Shown piece by piece: positions 1 through 11,112 of a DNA stretch of 64,000 nucleotides (positions are counted from its first letter, which is position 1; each line of letters begins with the position of its first letter). The notes beneath the pieces were generated by a model, which searched no databases, had not been told where the DNA came from, and was given only the letters and a program-made list of their open reading frames with translations. Made by a program: the position numbers and the translations under genes. The DNA comes from Auanema rhodensis (Eukaryota; Nematoda; Chromadorea; Rhabditida; Rhabditidae): assembly GCA_964057225.1 (NCBI GenBank), contig OZ059894.1:14146131-14210130 (forward strand), read 5' to 3'.

Positions 1-1295
1 TTTTTAAATAAAACAAAATAATTATATTTCATCTAAAACACAATAAGTATGAAATGTTCAGCTTATTTGAAGAAAATAATTTTTTTCAACAAATCAGCTT
101 GTTATACGAGAAGACTGCTTAAAGACGTCATAATATATTGTACTGTTCTCTAGTTGGACAATGAATGATGCTTCTTCATTAACCAAGCCTCTAAGAAACA
201 TGTTCAACAACTAGTCATACACCCTTTTCAATTTAATAAAAGTACTTGATGCCAGTATTAAAACCTATAGCTAGCTTTAAACTATCATCATTAGAGCTAT
301 CATACATAAGAGAAACAGTGAAAAACAACGAAAAGCATATATAAGTTCATTCATATGAAATTATTCATCAAAAATGTCAACGACCGTTCCCAGTGTATAA
401 ATTTAAAAAATAATATTTTTATAAAGGAATACGCTTGAAACAAAAAGAGAAAGAAATAAGTTTAATAAATATAATTCAACCTTCTTAATTAGCAGAAGAG
501 GTGTTCGTAAGAAATCTTGATGTAGAGTCTGAAAGATTCAAAGATTGGCGAGAATCAGGAAATAACCTCCGTAATTCATATCACTATCTCTATTTCTCAA
601 ACATTTTGTATCATCAATTTCTCATAAAGACAACTTCACATTTGTCTTAAACCGGACCGAATGATAAAGGGAAAGTAGAGAGATGAAGGACGAACACGAT
701 ATGATTTGAAGAGTCAAAGAAACATTGGCTACTTTGAAATATATATGGGTTTTTGTTGAATATTAATACAAACTTATTTATGTTTATTTCATTTTCATCA
801 ACCAATGGTCAATTCTGAATAAGAAGAAAAAGAAATTTACATGTATAATTCAACCATTGTTGGGAAAATTAATTTTGAATGTTTTTTTTCTCAATATAGA
901 CGAGCATCTTCTTATTTTCTACAACCTGTTTCATTTCAGGCTGAAACAAAATATATTAATAACACATATGTACAATTAAATCAATTCTATGTAATTAAAG
1001 ATGAAACATAGAAAAATGTTTATTTTAAAATATTTAGACTTGGATTTAACAATAACACTGTATTTGGAATAGACCTTGATGAAGATACATCGAATGAGTT
1101 ATCATACAAACTAACCAAATGTATTTCAATCTGAATTTTACAAATAATATACACATTCACCAGGAAATCGATATGTACATCATGCTATATACAATATTTT
1201 CAAAAAAAAGTATGGCAATTTATAACTACAAAGGCAAAGATTGAGCTAAATACTAAAGCTTGTTATTAAGTATATTCATAATAATGAATAGAGAT
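1..1295. other. Intergenic or 3' flank, no gene seen
   Basis: This AT-rich stretch lies downstream of the BTBD9 homologue's stop codon. I found no run of codons with matching splice signals on either strand and no RNA gene. It probably holds the BTBD9 3' UTR at its right end and the flank of a gene outside the window. Confidence 0.5.
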
Positions 1296-3766
1296 TCAAT
1301 TTTGAGCGATCTCCATAGGAGATATAACCGATCTGCTACCAGGGGAAGCATTTTTGGCACTAGGGCATTCGAAATGTACACAGTGAAAAACCTAAGAACA
1401 GTCACTAAGATAAATTCATGACAATGCGCTTACCTCATTAGCTGAATTGTACGTCCCTACAATTCTGATGAAAATAGCAACTTCTGGAGGAAAGTTAATA
1501 ACCTGCCAGCTTCTGAAAAAAAAACGTAGAAATTAAATAACTTTTTACTGTTTAAAGACCTGCAGTGCAACTCTGTTCTATCAGCTACTTTTGTCCAATG
1601 TTCTCTATTAGTGGAAATCTCAATGTAGTATGAGTAATAACGATCATCACAATCCCATAACAATAACCTGATATAACTTCTATTTAGAAGCGAAAAATTT
1701 AAAAAAAAACCTCATAGTACTGATAATATAAGGCTGATTAAGCTGGATGGTTATACATCCACTTTCCAATTGATGGCATGTATATCCACTATCCCAGTCA
1801 TATCCTGTTGTCTAAAGATTGATTTATAGTCATTTATTTAAAAATTAAAATTGTACTTCTCCGTTTAAAAGACAATTTCGACAACGAGCTACACCTTCAA
1901 GTACGGTTGCAAAGTTCTCAATAGTGGCAATGTTACAACTTGGAACTGGATTTAACAATAAATAAAATTAATATATATAGGCCACTTACTTATCACTCCA
2001 TTCTTTTCATCAGTTTCGGGAATTTCTTGGAAATAAAAAGCTTCGAATAAGTAAAGATGAACAATTCTACTCTCAGAATTATGAGTTCCCACTATTCGAA
2101 TAAATCTAAACAAGCAAAAATTACAATATCAAAAACTTTGAAAAAAAAAACTTACCGTACAACACGTGGTCGGAAGTGAATGACTTGCCTAGCACGACAC
2201 AAGTATTTAGTGTAATCTACAACTCGAACCCAGTCACGACAATCCATGCTAACCTAAAGACATGAAGAAACGACAAAACTGAACGTTTTCGAAATTTTTA
2301 TGTTACCTCAACAACATAGCTATACATTCGAGCATCCCGTTCTGGGAAATGAAACTTCAAGGTATTGATAATATAAGGATTTCCTAATTGAATGGTTACT
2401 CCCTTTTCATCACCAATATAATGCCTCGTCAGAAAAAGATCAGTTTCATACATAGTATGTACTGAAATTGATATTTAAAAAAGTCATATTTAAACTTTAA
2501 AAGAATAAAATACCAGGTAGCTCTCCAGAGAGCAAACTATTTGGGCTTTCACCGTATATGACTACAGCACCAAGTTGAGGCGTAGCAACATTCACATCAG
2601 GTGCTATAAAAAAGAATATTGCTTTCATTAAATAAATACCTACTCATAAATCCTCTATGCATTAAATCTGTCGTTCTTTTACTTGTTTGCTCCTCAATAG
2701 CATCTAATAAAGTGTCAGGATCGAGCAAATTAGATGGACGAACAATATTTAGTAAATCTGTTTGCCCAATCAAAGGTAGACGAAGACACTTCATCAAAGT
2801 TGGAGCAAATGCTTCCTAATTAAATTAGAAAAATACAGCTATGCAGATATTAACTTACTCGCGAGACAGCATCGAACTTAATCCACTCTCGGATAGCATT
2901 AAAAATTTCGATTTCAGGAGCACAAAAGGAATCTCGTGATATCAGTTGCATAACAGCACCCAAACATAACTGAGAAAATCCCTACAAAAAAAAACAAAAG
3001 GTCATCAAAGTTTTAGTAAAAAACTTACAGTTGTCGTAATAATTTCTGAAGCGTTTCTATCAGCGAATACTAGGCAATATTCTGTGAGGTCTTTTAAGGC
3101 AAATAGTAAAGTGACATTGAAAATATTGCATAAATTTCTAGTATTTAAAACTGCCTACAACATTATTATTACTGTTTGATTAATTAAAATGAAAGAACTT
3201 TTAAGTAATCAGATATAGAACTTTGAAGTTTAGGAAAACCATATTTATGAGCCAAAGCAAGAACATCCAAAACCATATCTTCTTTGTGATTTTCTAAAGT
3301 AAGTCGTCCACAATATATATATCTAAAACAAAAACATTTTTTTATCAGCTATTCATCAAATGTCTTTACTTCATTAAGAGGCGAAAGGCTTGCTTATTTT
3401 TTTCGTTAATATGTACTTCGCGAGACTCACTTTCTTTCATGCCACCAAAAAATAAAGCTCTAAAATACACAAATTTAAATATTATATGTTCTGTTCAAAC
3501 GCTTACCTAAAGTATTCACTTCTAGCTGCTAAAACAATTTTATGTACATCAAATCTTTCATTTTCAACTATTAAAGTAACATCACAAAACTCTGGTTTCA
3601 TAAATAATGCTTCAAAACTTTCTGATAAGAAAAGAGAATGATCTATTTCTCCGCATGCTCCTAAATGAGTTTAAAAATTAAAAAAAATAGATAGCTAAAT
3701 CAAACCTGGACTTACATCCATTAAGCCATCAGATATTAATTTTATAATATTTTGATTATTACTCAT
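1296..3766 (-). CDS. BTBD9: BTBD9 homologue (BTB-BACK-two F5/8C-like domains)
   Basis: Sixteen exons join to 1782 nt, giving 593 aa: 3766-3706, 3660-3507, 3459-3370, 3322-3199, 3154-3029, 2981-2859, 2815-2644, 2603-2514, 2461-2307, 2253-2156, 2105-1990, 1945-1857, 1811-1711, 1667-1560, 1512-1434, 1391-1296. The N-terminal BTB domain includes FCDVTLIVENERFDVHKIVL, followed by a BACK region (FSQLCLGAVMQLI). The C-terminal half has two tandem discoidin-like repeats with RIVGTHNS and RIVGTYNSANE. The segment LLLWDCDDRYYSYYIEIST is almost the same as in animal BTBD9. Family knowledge: BTBD9 proteins are Cullin-3 adaptors linked to dopamine and iron balance, and the C. elegans homologue is hpo-9. 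It is divergent from DLST with 398 bp between the start codons. The exon 7 donor (ATGA|GTAGG) was chosen because it keeps frame and homology. Confidence 0.95.
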
Positions 3767-4164
3767 TTTTAAAACTGAAAATTATAATCAATATTAGGTT
3801 CAAACAAATTTTAAAACAAACAAAATTTCTTTTTAATATTTTTATTCAACAGTTATTCAAGTCAAAGTTTTATAAGTATTAGGTCCTGCATGGAAATTCC
3901 TTTTGTTCACTAAAAAAAACGGTACGCAATTCGGGCAACACATTATCTGGAATAATGTTGAAGCTCCAGTTAATTTATGCAGTTAAGTTATTTTGTAAAA
4001 AGTTAGCTTTACTTTCGTAGTTCTTTATGATTAAAAGTAGTGAAAGATTCAATATGTTTCTATTTTTTTATTTGGATGTGACATTAGTTACTTTTTTTTA
4101 TTTGTGATTTTTCACTGGTTGTTGATCTCCGTTCCCATCATTGTTTTCCAGGTACAGAACCATC
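3767..4164. promoter_or_regulatory. Divergent BTBD9/DLST intergenic promoter region
   Basis: These 398 bp separate two head-to-head start codons and must hold both promoters. A TTTTCCAG acceptor ends at 4150, 14 nt before the DLST ATG, and fits a trans-splice site. I saw no TATA box or recognisable factor site with confidence. Confidence 0.5.
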
Positions 4165-6279
4165 ATGCTGGGTTCACGCGCGTCTTCTGTTCAGAAATGT
4201 GCAAGACTTGCAGCTCGTCAGGTATGTTTGGTCAATGTTGTTTATACTGATAATATTTTTGAAGAGACTCTTTTCTACCGTACGATTTTCTGTAGCACCA
4301 GGTATGTCATAATTAATGTTACATTATTAGGTGTGTAAATTTTCAGTTAGATCGCGTTCATTAGTCGATACGAACCGTACATCTTTAACTTCTCTGGTTT
4401 TTACTCCTATCCGCTCTATTCATGCTAGTGGAATTCATTGTATGTTCCAACCTGTGTGATTTTTGTTTACTATAACTTGTTTGCAGTGGCTGATGTCATT
4501 GTTGTTGATGGACCAGCATTTGCTGAATCTATCTCTGAGGGAGATATTAGATGGCTTAAGCGTATGTTTTGTTTTTTTTTCGTTTCTAGTTGCTGCATTT
4601 TACAGAAAAAGGAGAGTTTGTCAAGGAAGATGAATTAGTTGCTGAGATTGAGACCGACAAGGTTATCACAATTTAAAAATAAAATAGTACAGTATTATTA
4701 TAGACTTCCGTTGAAGTGCCTGCTCCACAATCAGGAACTATTGTTGAACTCTTAGTTGAAGATGGTGCTAAAGTCACTGCTAAGCAGAAGTTGTACAAAC
4801 TCCAACCTGGCGGTGATGGAGGAGCAGCTGCTTCTGTATAGTGTGTGATAATTTATTCAATTTTAGTTTTATATTTAGGCACCTGCACCAAAGAAGGAAG
4901 AGCCTAAAGCAGCTCCTAAGCCGGCTGCTGCCGCTCCAACTCCAACTCCATCTCCTTCTCCATCAGCTTCCACCAAAGGTATGAAAATAAAATTGGTATA
5001 TTAAAATATGCTGTATATCAGGAGATATCCCTAAGAGTGCCCCTGCCATTGCTAGACCACCAAGCGCTCCCGCATCTTCTACTCCAGTTACCTCAATCCC
5101 GGTTACTCGTGTTGTTGTTCCTCAAGGAGTAGATCCCGCTCATGCTATCAGCGGAAGTCGCGATGAGGCAATGTTTAAAATCATTAGGTTATTAAATTCA
5201 GTGTTTAGGTTCGAGTGAAAATGAACCGCATGCGTCAACGTATCTCTCAGAGACTGAAGGATGCTCAAAGTACCTATGCTATGCTCACCACTTTTAATGA
5301 GATTGACATGAGGTTACATTTATTATCATAGAGCTAGCGATAACTGCTACAAGTTTTAGCCACATCATGGAAATGAGAACTAAGTATCAAAAAGAATTCA
5401 CAAAAAAACATGGAATTAAGATAGGATTAATGTCTCCATTCGTCAAGGCTGCAGCTTACGCTCTTACAGAAATGCCAGTTGTAAACGCTGGTAGGTTACT
5501 AAAAATCTAATAATATAACTGTTTCGTGTGTCGTATAATGGCGCAACACGATAGTGCGCTGTTGCAGCGAGGGTCCAAGGTTCGGTTCCCACCCAAGACA
5601 ACAAATTCCAGTTATGGTGTAATATCATAATTGAGCCGACGTCTTGGGATATAGAACCATCGATCGATCCTTCCTTCTCTAGAAAAATGGAGTTGGATGT
5701 TTGCACACTGATGAACATTTTAATAACTTTTATTTTTAGTCATCGATGAAAACGAAATTGTCTACCGTCACTTTGTTGATATGTCTATTGCCGTTGCTAC
5801 ACCTAAAGGTCTCGTAGTTCCTGTTCTCAGAAATGTTGAGTCCATGAACTATGCTCAGGTTGAGCTTGAATTAGCTGCTCTTGGAGAGAAGGTTATTTCA
5901 AAAATGTTTGAAGTTTAAATCATCGAATTATAGGCTCGTGACAACAAACTTGCTGTAGAAGATATGGATGGCGGAACCTTCACTATTTCCAATGGCGGAG
6001 TCTTTGGATCTGTCTTCGGAACCCCAATTATCAATCCTCCACAAAGTGCTATTCTTGGAATGCATGGAATCTTTGACAGACCTGTTGCCATTAATGGAAA
6101 GGTTCCAGGAATAGCTTGGTTTTCTTCTTAACTTGGTATTTTAGGTTGAAATTCGTCCAATCATGCACATCGCTCTCACCTACGATCACAGACTCATTGA
6201 CGGAAGGGAGGCTGTTACTTTCTTGAAAAAAATCAAGACTGCAGTTGAAGATCCCCGTATTATGCTTATGAACCTCTAA
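4165..6279 (+). CDS. dlst-1: Dihydrolipoamide succinyltransferase, E2 of 2-oxoglutarate dehydrogenase
   Basis: Twelve exons total 1365 nt, giving 454 aa: 4165-4221, 4331-4439, 4487-4561, 4606-4661, 4704-4835, 4879-4978, 5022-5167, 5209-5312, 5360-5490, 5740-5891, 5934-6101, 6145-6279. The enzyme transfers succinyl groups to CoA in the mitochondrial TCA cycle. The basic, Ser/Arg-rich N terminus looks like a mitochondrial presequence. A lipoyl domain carries EIETDKTSVEV, with the lipoyl lysine near residue 99. A Pro/Ala linker follows, then the catalytic domain ending in [14 protein letters not shown] (His425 and Asp429 by my count). As in other animal DLST proteins I see no clear peripheral-subunit-binding domain. 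Intron 7 (5168-5208) starts with GC, and intron 9 (5491-5739) carries a tRNA-like insertion. The exon 2 acceptor is the one boundary I am less sure of; 4331 keeps frame. Confidence 0.95.
5529..5605 (+). repeat. Degenerate tRNA-like / SINE-like element in DLST intron 9
   Basis: Inside the longest DLST intron there is a Pol III-like pair of boxes. A box A-like TGGCGCAACACG starts at 5539 and a near-perfect box B, GGTTCGGTTCC, lies at 5579-5589. The local GC content is higher than in the rest of the intron. The cloverleaf does not close properly and I cannot assign an anticodon, so I read it as a tRNA-derived SINE head or a dead tRNA copy rather than a working tRNA. Confidence 0.4.
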
Positions 6280-6708
6280 GTCACCTCACTATGTGAAAAC
6301 TCTGTGTGTTTCTTTTGCATCTTAATTATTCGTCTATGAACATAGTTAAATGGTTTATCTCCAAGGGAACCAACAAAAATGCTTTTTATATTTTTGATCC
6401 TTAAGGTTTACTTAAAGATCATATTGATAGCACGAATTGTCTATAGAAATAGGAGGTCGTTTTTTGTCCTTAAAGTCTCAGTCATTAGTAAAAAAGATTA
6501 TAGTAATTCGTGTTCATTATTTTAATTTTTTTTCAATCAAGCGCGTTTTCAGATATTCTATCACAGAGTCGACGGTTTAAATAAAAATCTCAAAGTTTAT
6601 TTTACAGCCTTGAATTATTACAATGAACGAAAGATGGGAACTGTATGGACAAAAGGATAATATAATTCTAAACTCGAACGATATTTTTTCGGGAACGTAA
6701 GACGGTCT
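6280..6708. other. Convergent 3' flanks, no gene
   Basis: DLST (+) and the 171-aa membrane protein gene (-) end towards each other here. An AATAAA-type signal lies near 6580 and suits the DLST transcript. Nothing else is recognisable. Confidence 0.5.
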
Positions 6709-7723
6709 TCACTGTGTAGTGTTTGAGAAATAGAGAAATTCTAAACAGTTTGTATTAATTTGGTAATGACCGAACAGAAACCTGCACAGACTAATCAACA
6801 AGAAGAATTCAATCATCGCGCACAAGACGAAAACGAAGAACAAACCAGAACAGAGTAGCTGAGAATCAATAGTAATAATTTCGAATTTTCTTTTTATGTG
6901 ATGAGCCAATGCACCATCGAAGAACACTGCACTAAATGTAGTCAACGCTCCGATCCAGGATAGAGAAATTAAATAGAGCTAAAATAATTGTTTCTCTACT
7001 TCAAGAAATAAGTGATACTTGATTTATAATAAGTAATCCTATTGGAAGACCCCAACCAGAAAGAATGGAAATAACAAAGGAGCATGTGCTAATAAACAAA
7101 AAAACTTCATAATATGTCTGAAAAAATTAGTCAATTTAGTTTTTTCGTATTGTAAATGTATTCGTGTTTTGAATAAAACAGTTTTTTTCTCAAAAAAATG
7201 TAGAATAATTCGCACTATAGATTATTGATTATTAAATAATTCATTTTGAAATAAAAAGCATAAGTTATCGGTTGGTTTTTCTCTTTACAGTATTCCGTCA
7301 GTTATCTACAGTTTAAACGGAAAACAATTATTGAAATCAAAAGATATCTTGTTTAAAAACATCACAATTACCACAGAGAAACCACTAGTATAATATAGCA
7401 TTTCAAGGAAAATATCTCCTCGATTAGAAGTTGAAACAATTAATCTTGTAACATAAAAGCATAGAAGAACTCTAGCAAACTTCTATAACATTCATTATGT
7501 TATGACAGAGCAATACTATAAAAAATATATACCGCAGTGCTTATGCCACAGGTATGCTTAAGGTCAGCAATACTTTTATCATCAGCTTCCAACCATCTGA
7601 ATATGTATTGTTGCCAGTAAATATTATGAATTAAAATTACGCTTGCTTAACGGTGCCAATAAAACTTCTTTTATCCTTATCTCCGCCTTCTACGGAAGCA
7701 GACGATTGTACCAAAGGAGCCAT
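6709..7723 (-). CDS. Small multi-pass membrane protein, unrecognised
   Basis: Four exons (7723-7641, 7596-7533, 7117-7019, 6978-6709) total 516 nt, giving 171 aa. The first about 50 residues are soluble and charged (GGDKDKRSFIGTVKQAW). They are followed by about three hydrophobic segments, starting with VFLFISTCSFVISILSG and including LLCSGLFFVFVLCAMIEFF. A His/Lys loop (AHHIKRKFE) lies between the second and third. I do not recognise the family; the layout would fit a tetraspan/MARVEL-like protein, but no diagnostic motif is visible. A TATAG acceptor lies just before the ATG. The gene begins 383 bp after the stop of another minus-strand membrane-protein gene, so the two could be operon partners. 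Intron 2 (7118-7532) is unusually long for this locus. Confidence 0.7.
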
Positions 7724-8106
7724 TCTCTATAGCAAGTAATAAAAAATAAAATAATTTATCAAAGCAACAATGTTCAATAACGATTAACAGCTAACAAAGC
7801 AAACAATTGGATTAACCTAGCTAATTATTAAATTAATAAGCGATAACATTACCACAAATCGGTGGGTGGATATATCTGTTTGAGGTTAGAAACTGAAACC
7901 GAACGTGAAACTGGCAGAATGAAATTTGTTATAGTTTTAAAATAAAAACAAAACATAGGAAGATATTTGAAAGAAAGTAAGAAAAACGAGATTCAAATCG
8001 CAACAGAAAAGATGGATGATCAAACAAAACAGAACACATACCAAAATTTCTTTAAAAAATGCACAATTCTGAGAAGATACTAAAAAACACATTTCAGCGC
8101 TAACTG
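7724..8106. other. Gap between two minus-strand membrane-protein genes
   Basis: These 383 bp separate two genes read in the same direction. They are AT-rich with no RNA gene or ORF I can support. The spacing is compatible with an operon intercistronic region, but no U-rich element or SL2 signal could be confirmed by eye. Confidence 0.35.
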
Positions 8107-9053
8107 TTAACACGAAAACAATGACTGCCGTTGCTTAGGAACAATGCTGGTTCTGTAGTGATAGAAATATCGGAAAATTCTGTAAAATGATGGTTTAAGA
8201 TTTATATTTTTAATAAAAATGAAACCAATATATACAAGAAAGCAAACCTGCACTGAATGAATAAATTGAGCACATATCCAAATAAGATGATGTACGATGT
8301 GAAGTAGACACTTTTTGCATATGAAGAGTTAATATCAATTCGATAAATGGTATTATAGATGTATTCGATTAAATACCTCAACGAGGTAAAAAAAGTAACA
8401 ACAAGTACGAAAGACTGAAAGATATTAGCATTTCAGTAATATTGTTCTTCAACTTACATCATGTACCATTACTGGCAGTAAGGTTAAAGGATGATGATAT
8501 ACGATGGAGATAAACATAGAGAGTAGTGAGGTGAGATAGAGATGACCAAAACTAATATTGGATGAAAATCCAAAGTTCTAAGCATAACATTAACAAACGA
8601 AAATATATATAACTTACATCAACAGTGATCCCACTTACTTTCTTGATGAAGGCAGACCCGAAATTATAAGTAAAGTATGGACTGAGAACATAATAAACTA
8701 ATAAAATCACAGAAACATGCTAAACAAGAGAAAAATATTAAAACTTTTAAAGTAAAAGCTTGCCTTCGTAGAGATACCTAAAGTAAGCTCCATATGAGCT
8801 TCCCGAGGTAAAAAAGTTGTTACTACGAGGTTAATTCTAAGAATATAAGAACAAACAATAGAGCCACAGTGTTTTTGATAAACCTTTTCTTGCATTCCTT
8901 AAAGATATTGGATGAAGAGTACGGAATTCTTGGCAGGGGTCTGTCTACAGGCACACAAGGTGGTGCATAAATTGGTCGATCTATGGATACAAACGAATGT
9001 GAAGGGACTGCCGAAACGGATGGGTCAACTAATTGACGTTCTTCCGCAAGCAT
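8107..9053 (-). CDS. Multi-pass membrane protein with Pro-rich N terminus, unrecognised
   Basis: Six exons (9053-8884, 8836-8764, 8719-8618, 8577-8458, 8414-8248, 8179-8107) total 705 nt, giving 234 aa. A soluble N terminus of about 60 residues is rich in Pro, Val and Ser (PIYAPPCVPVDRPLPRIPYS). About four hydrophobic segments follow, including VSVILLVYYVLSPYF, SFVLVVTFFTSL and SYIILFGYVLNLFIQC. The basic tail contains RIFRYFYHYRTSIVPKQRQ. The exon 2 donor is GC (AAG|GCAAGC, intron 8720-8763), the only choice that keeps frame. The start follows a TTTCAG acceptor with only AA between it and the ATG. I compared it mentally with small ciliary TMEM families and found no convincing match, so no function is given. 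Confidence 0.7.
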
Positions 9054-11031
9054 TTCTGAAACAAAAATACTAATATATAATTCGAAAAAAACTAAGAGCA
9101 GGGTTGCAGAATCTTAAATTATTTAAGTTTACAAGAGATAAGTACATTTATTTATATTGTTGAAAAACAAAAATATATATTGTGCACACAAACATGGAAT
9201 TTTTTTAGGCGCGTTATTATTTACGTTATCTTAACACACATGAATCACGTCAACAGTGTATTGTTGATTTTTTAATTAATTGAAACGGTTGGTGTTGCTG
9301 TGATTGAGGGCGTGTAGCTAATGAAGTGTTTAAGATCTGTTAGATTTTTATCTATTCCATAATGATTAAGTTTTTATGATTACTGGGTGATGGTGAATCT
9401 TGAACCCATCATTGTTTTTCACTGAAAGTCACTATAAGATAAATATTTTAACAAGAATTAATAATTTTTAACTTTTAATTTTATGTAACAAATATAATTT
9501 TTTAAAGATTGTTTATGCTATGAAGAGAAAAACAATACATAATGAAGCATTTTCATCTTTTTGCTTCGAAAAGTTTGAAGTTTAAGTAACTAGCTATCGT
9601 CTCCAAGTTCAGTTTCTTGTGGGGTTTCGAGTGACAACAGGCTTTACACCTTTAGCATCTAGTTCCTCTTTATGTTGATGCATTCGTATGTTATAACCAA
9701 TTTCAACTTCCATTAAGGATTCATGTTTTCTGATTCATTATGAGAAAAGTTTAAAGCTTAGCAATTGAATATATACTTAAAATGTCATCATTTTTTTGTA
9801 GTATTTATATATTATTTATTTCGTTCGAAACTATATTATGTTCAGGTAAGTATCTGATAATGTGTAAACAAACTAATGTTCATGAAGCAAATAAATAGAA
9901 CAAGAAGAGATTTCTTTTATTTTCAATTCTTTTACTTGTAACTTTCATTATTGCTATTATATTTTAAATCTTTTAATTACTTATTAGATTTTACATAATA
10001 TCATCTTACAATTCCTCATTGTGACATCAATTTTTTCCATTAGAAATTATCAGTTTTCGAGTTTCCTAAATATGATCAAACCACACCCCGTAATCATTAA
10101 AATCAACGATTCCAAACAAGGTTTCTCTTTAGAAGATATTTCTTGATTTCTATGACTTTTGTAATTGATTACTTATTTGTATTGTATAGTATTTATATAT
10201 AATTTATAAATATTAAACATTAATTGTATTTCATTATTGGAATTATGAAAACTTTTGATCTTAGTTCTTACAAATGAGTCATAGTTTCATTATAATTTGC
10301 TTCAATCTTAAAATTACAAAGATCTTTCAACATAATTAATTATTCCTCCTTCATAGTATTCAACTTTTCAGAAGTATTCACAGTTATACTAAGATGTATT
10401 TACGTTCTCACGATATCAATGATGTTCTATGAGAGTGATGCGAACTCATTCCCGTGACTACGAACCTATTGAATAGAAATCTTGGTACACTCTTAGACCA
10501 AGAAGTTACTTAACTCACTGACAATTATTTGATTAGTTTTTCTGATCCTTTAAGCTTCAATCTTCTGGAATAAAAATACTTCGTGAGTTTTCATTAATCA
10601 TTACAAAACTTAAGTGAATTTGAACAGCTTCGAATAAAGATGAATCATTTGAGAGTTAGTGATAAGAATTGTTTCGGAAAAATTATCTGAAACAAATTAC
10701 TTTTTTCTGTTCAATAACCTTATCATGACTTGTTATGATAAAGAAAAAAAACTAGTAGAATGATATTCAGTTATATTATTCGTTTCTATGCTCGACAATG
10801 AAAATCTAACGGGGGGTGGCTGAACCACTATGTCTGTGATTCAGAAATATTGTATTGAAATGTTTCCACCATTTTTCCTTTAAAAATTGATTGCTTTGTT
10901 AACTTCGTTATTCGTTTTTCATGATTTTTCTCGTTTCTGTTTTCTTTTTTTTTTAAATTTAAGTCATTAATTAGCGTGAAGTGATAGAGTACTAAATATG
11001 AAGTAGTAAGAATAGAAATCGGTACATATAG
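9054..11031. other. AT-rich intergenic region, no gene seen
   Basis: About 2 kb of AT-rich DNA between the 234-aa membrane protein and tRNA-Val. No open frame with splice signals or homology was found on either strand. Its left end must hold the promoter of the minus-strand membrane-protein gene. Confidence 0.5.
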
Positions 11032-11103
11032 GGTCTTGTGGTGTAGCGGTTATCACGTCTGCTTTACACGCAGAAGGTCGTCGGTTCGATCCCGGCCAAG
11101 ACC
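11032..11103 (+). tRNA. tRNA-Val (anticodon UAC)
   Basis: The acceptor stem GGTCTTG pairs with CAAGACC. The D arm contains box A (GTGTAGCGGTTATCAC). The anticodon stem CTGC/GCAG encloses the loop TTTACAC, so the anticodon is UAC and reads GUA valine codons. Box B is GGTTCGATCCC. The body is nearly the same as eukaryotic tRNA-Val(UAC) in the D and anticodon arms. There is no intron. Confidence 0.97.
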
Positions 11104-11108
11104 TGCTC

Positions 11109-11112
11109 TTTT
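11109..11112 (+). terminator. RNA polymerase III T-run after tRNA-Val
   Basis: A TTTT run begins 6 nt after the tRNA 3' end, as expected for Pol III termination. Confidence 0.8.
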
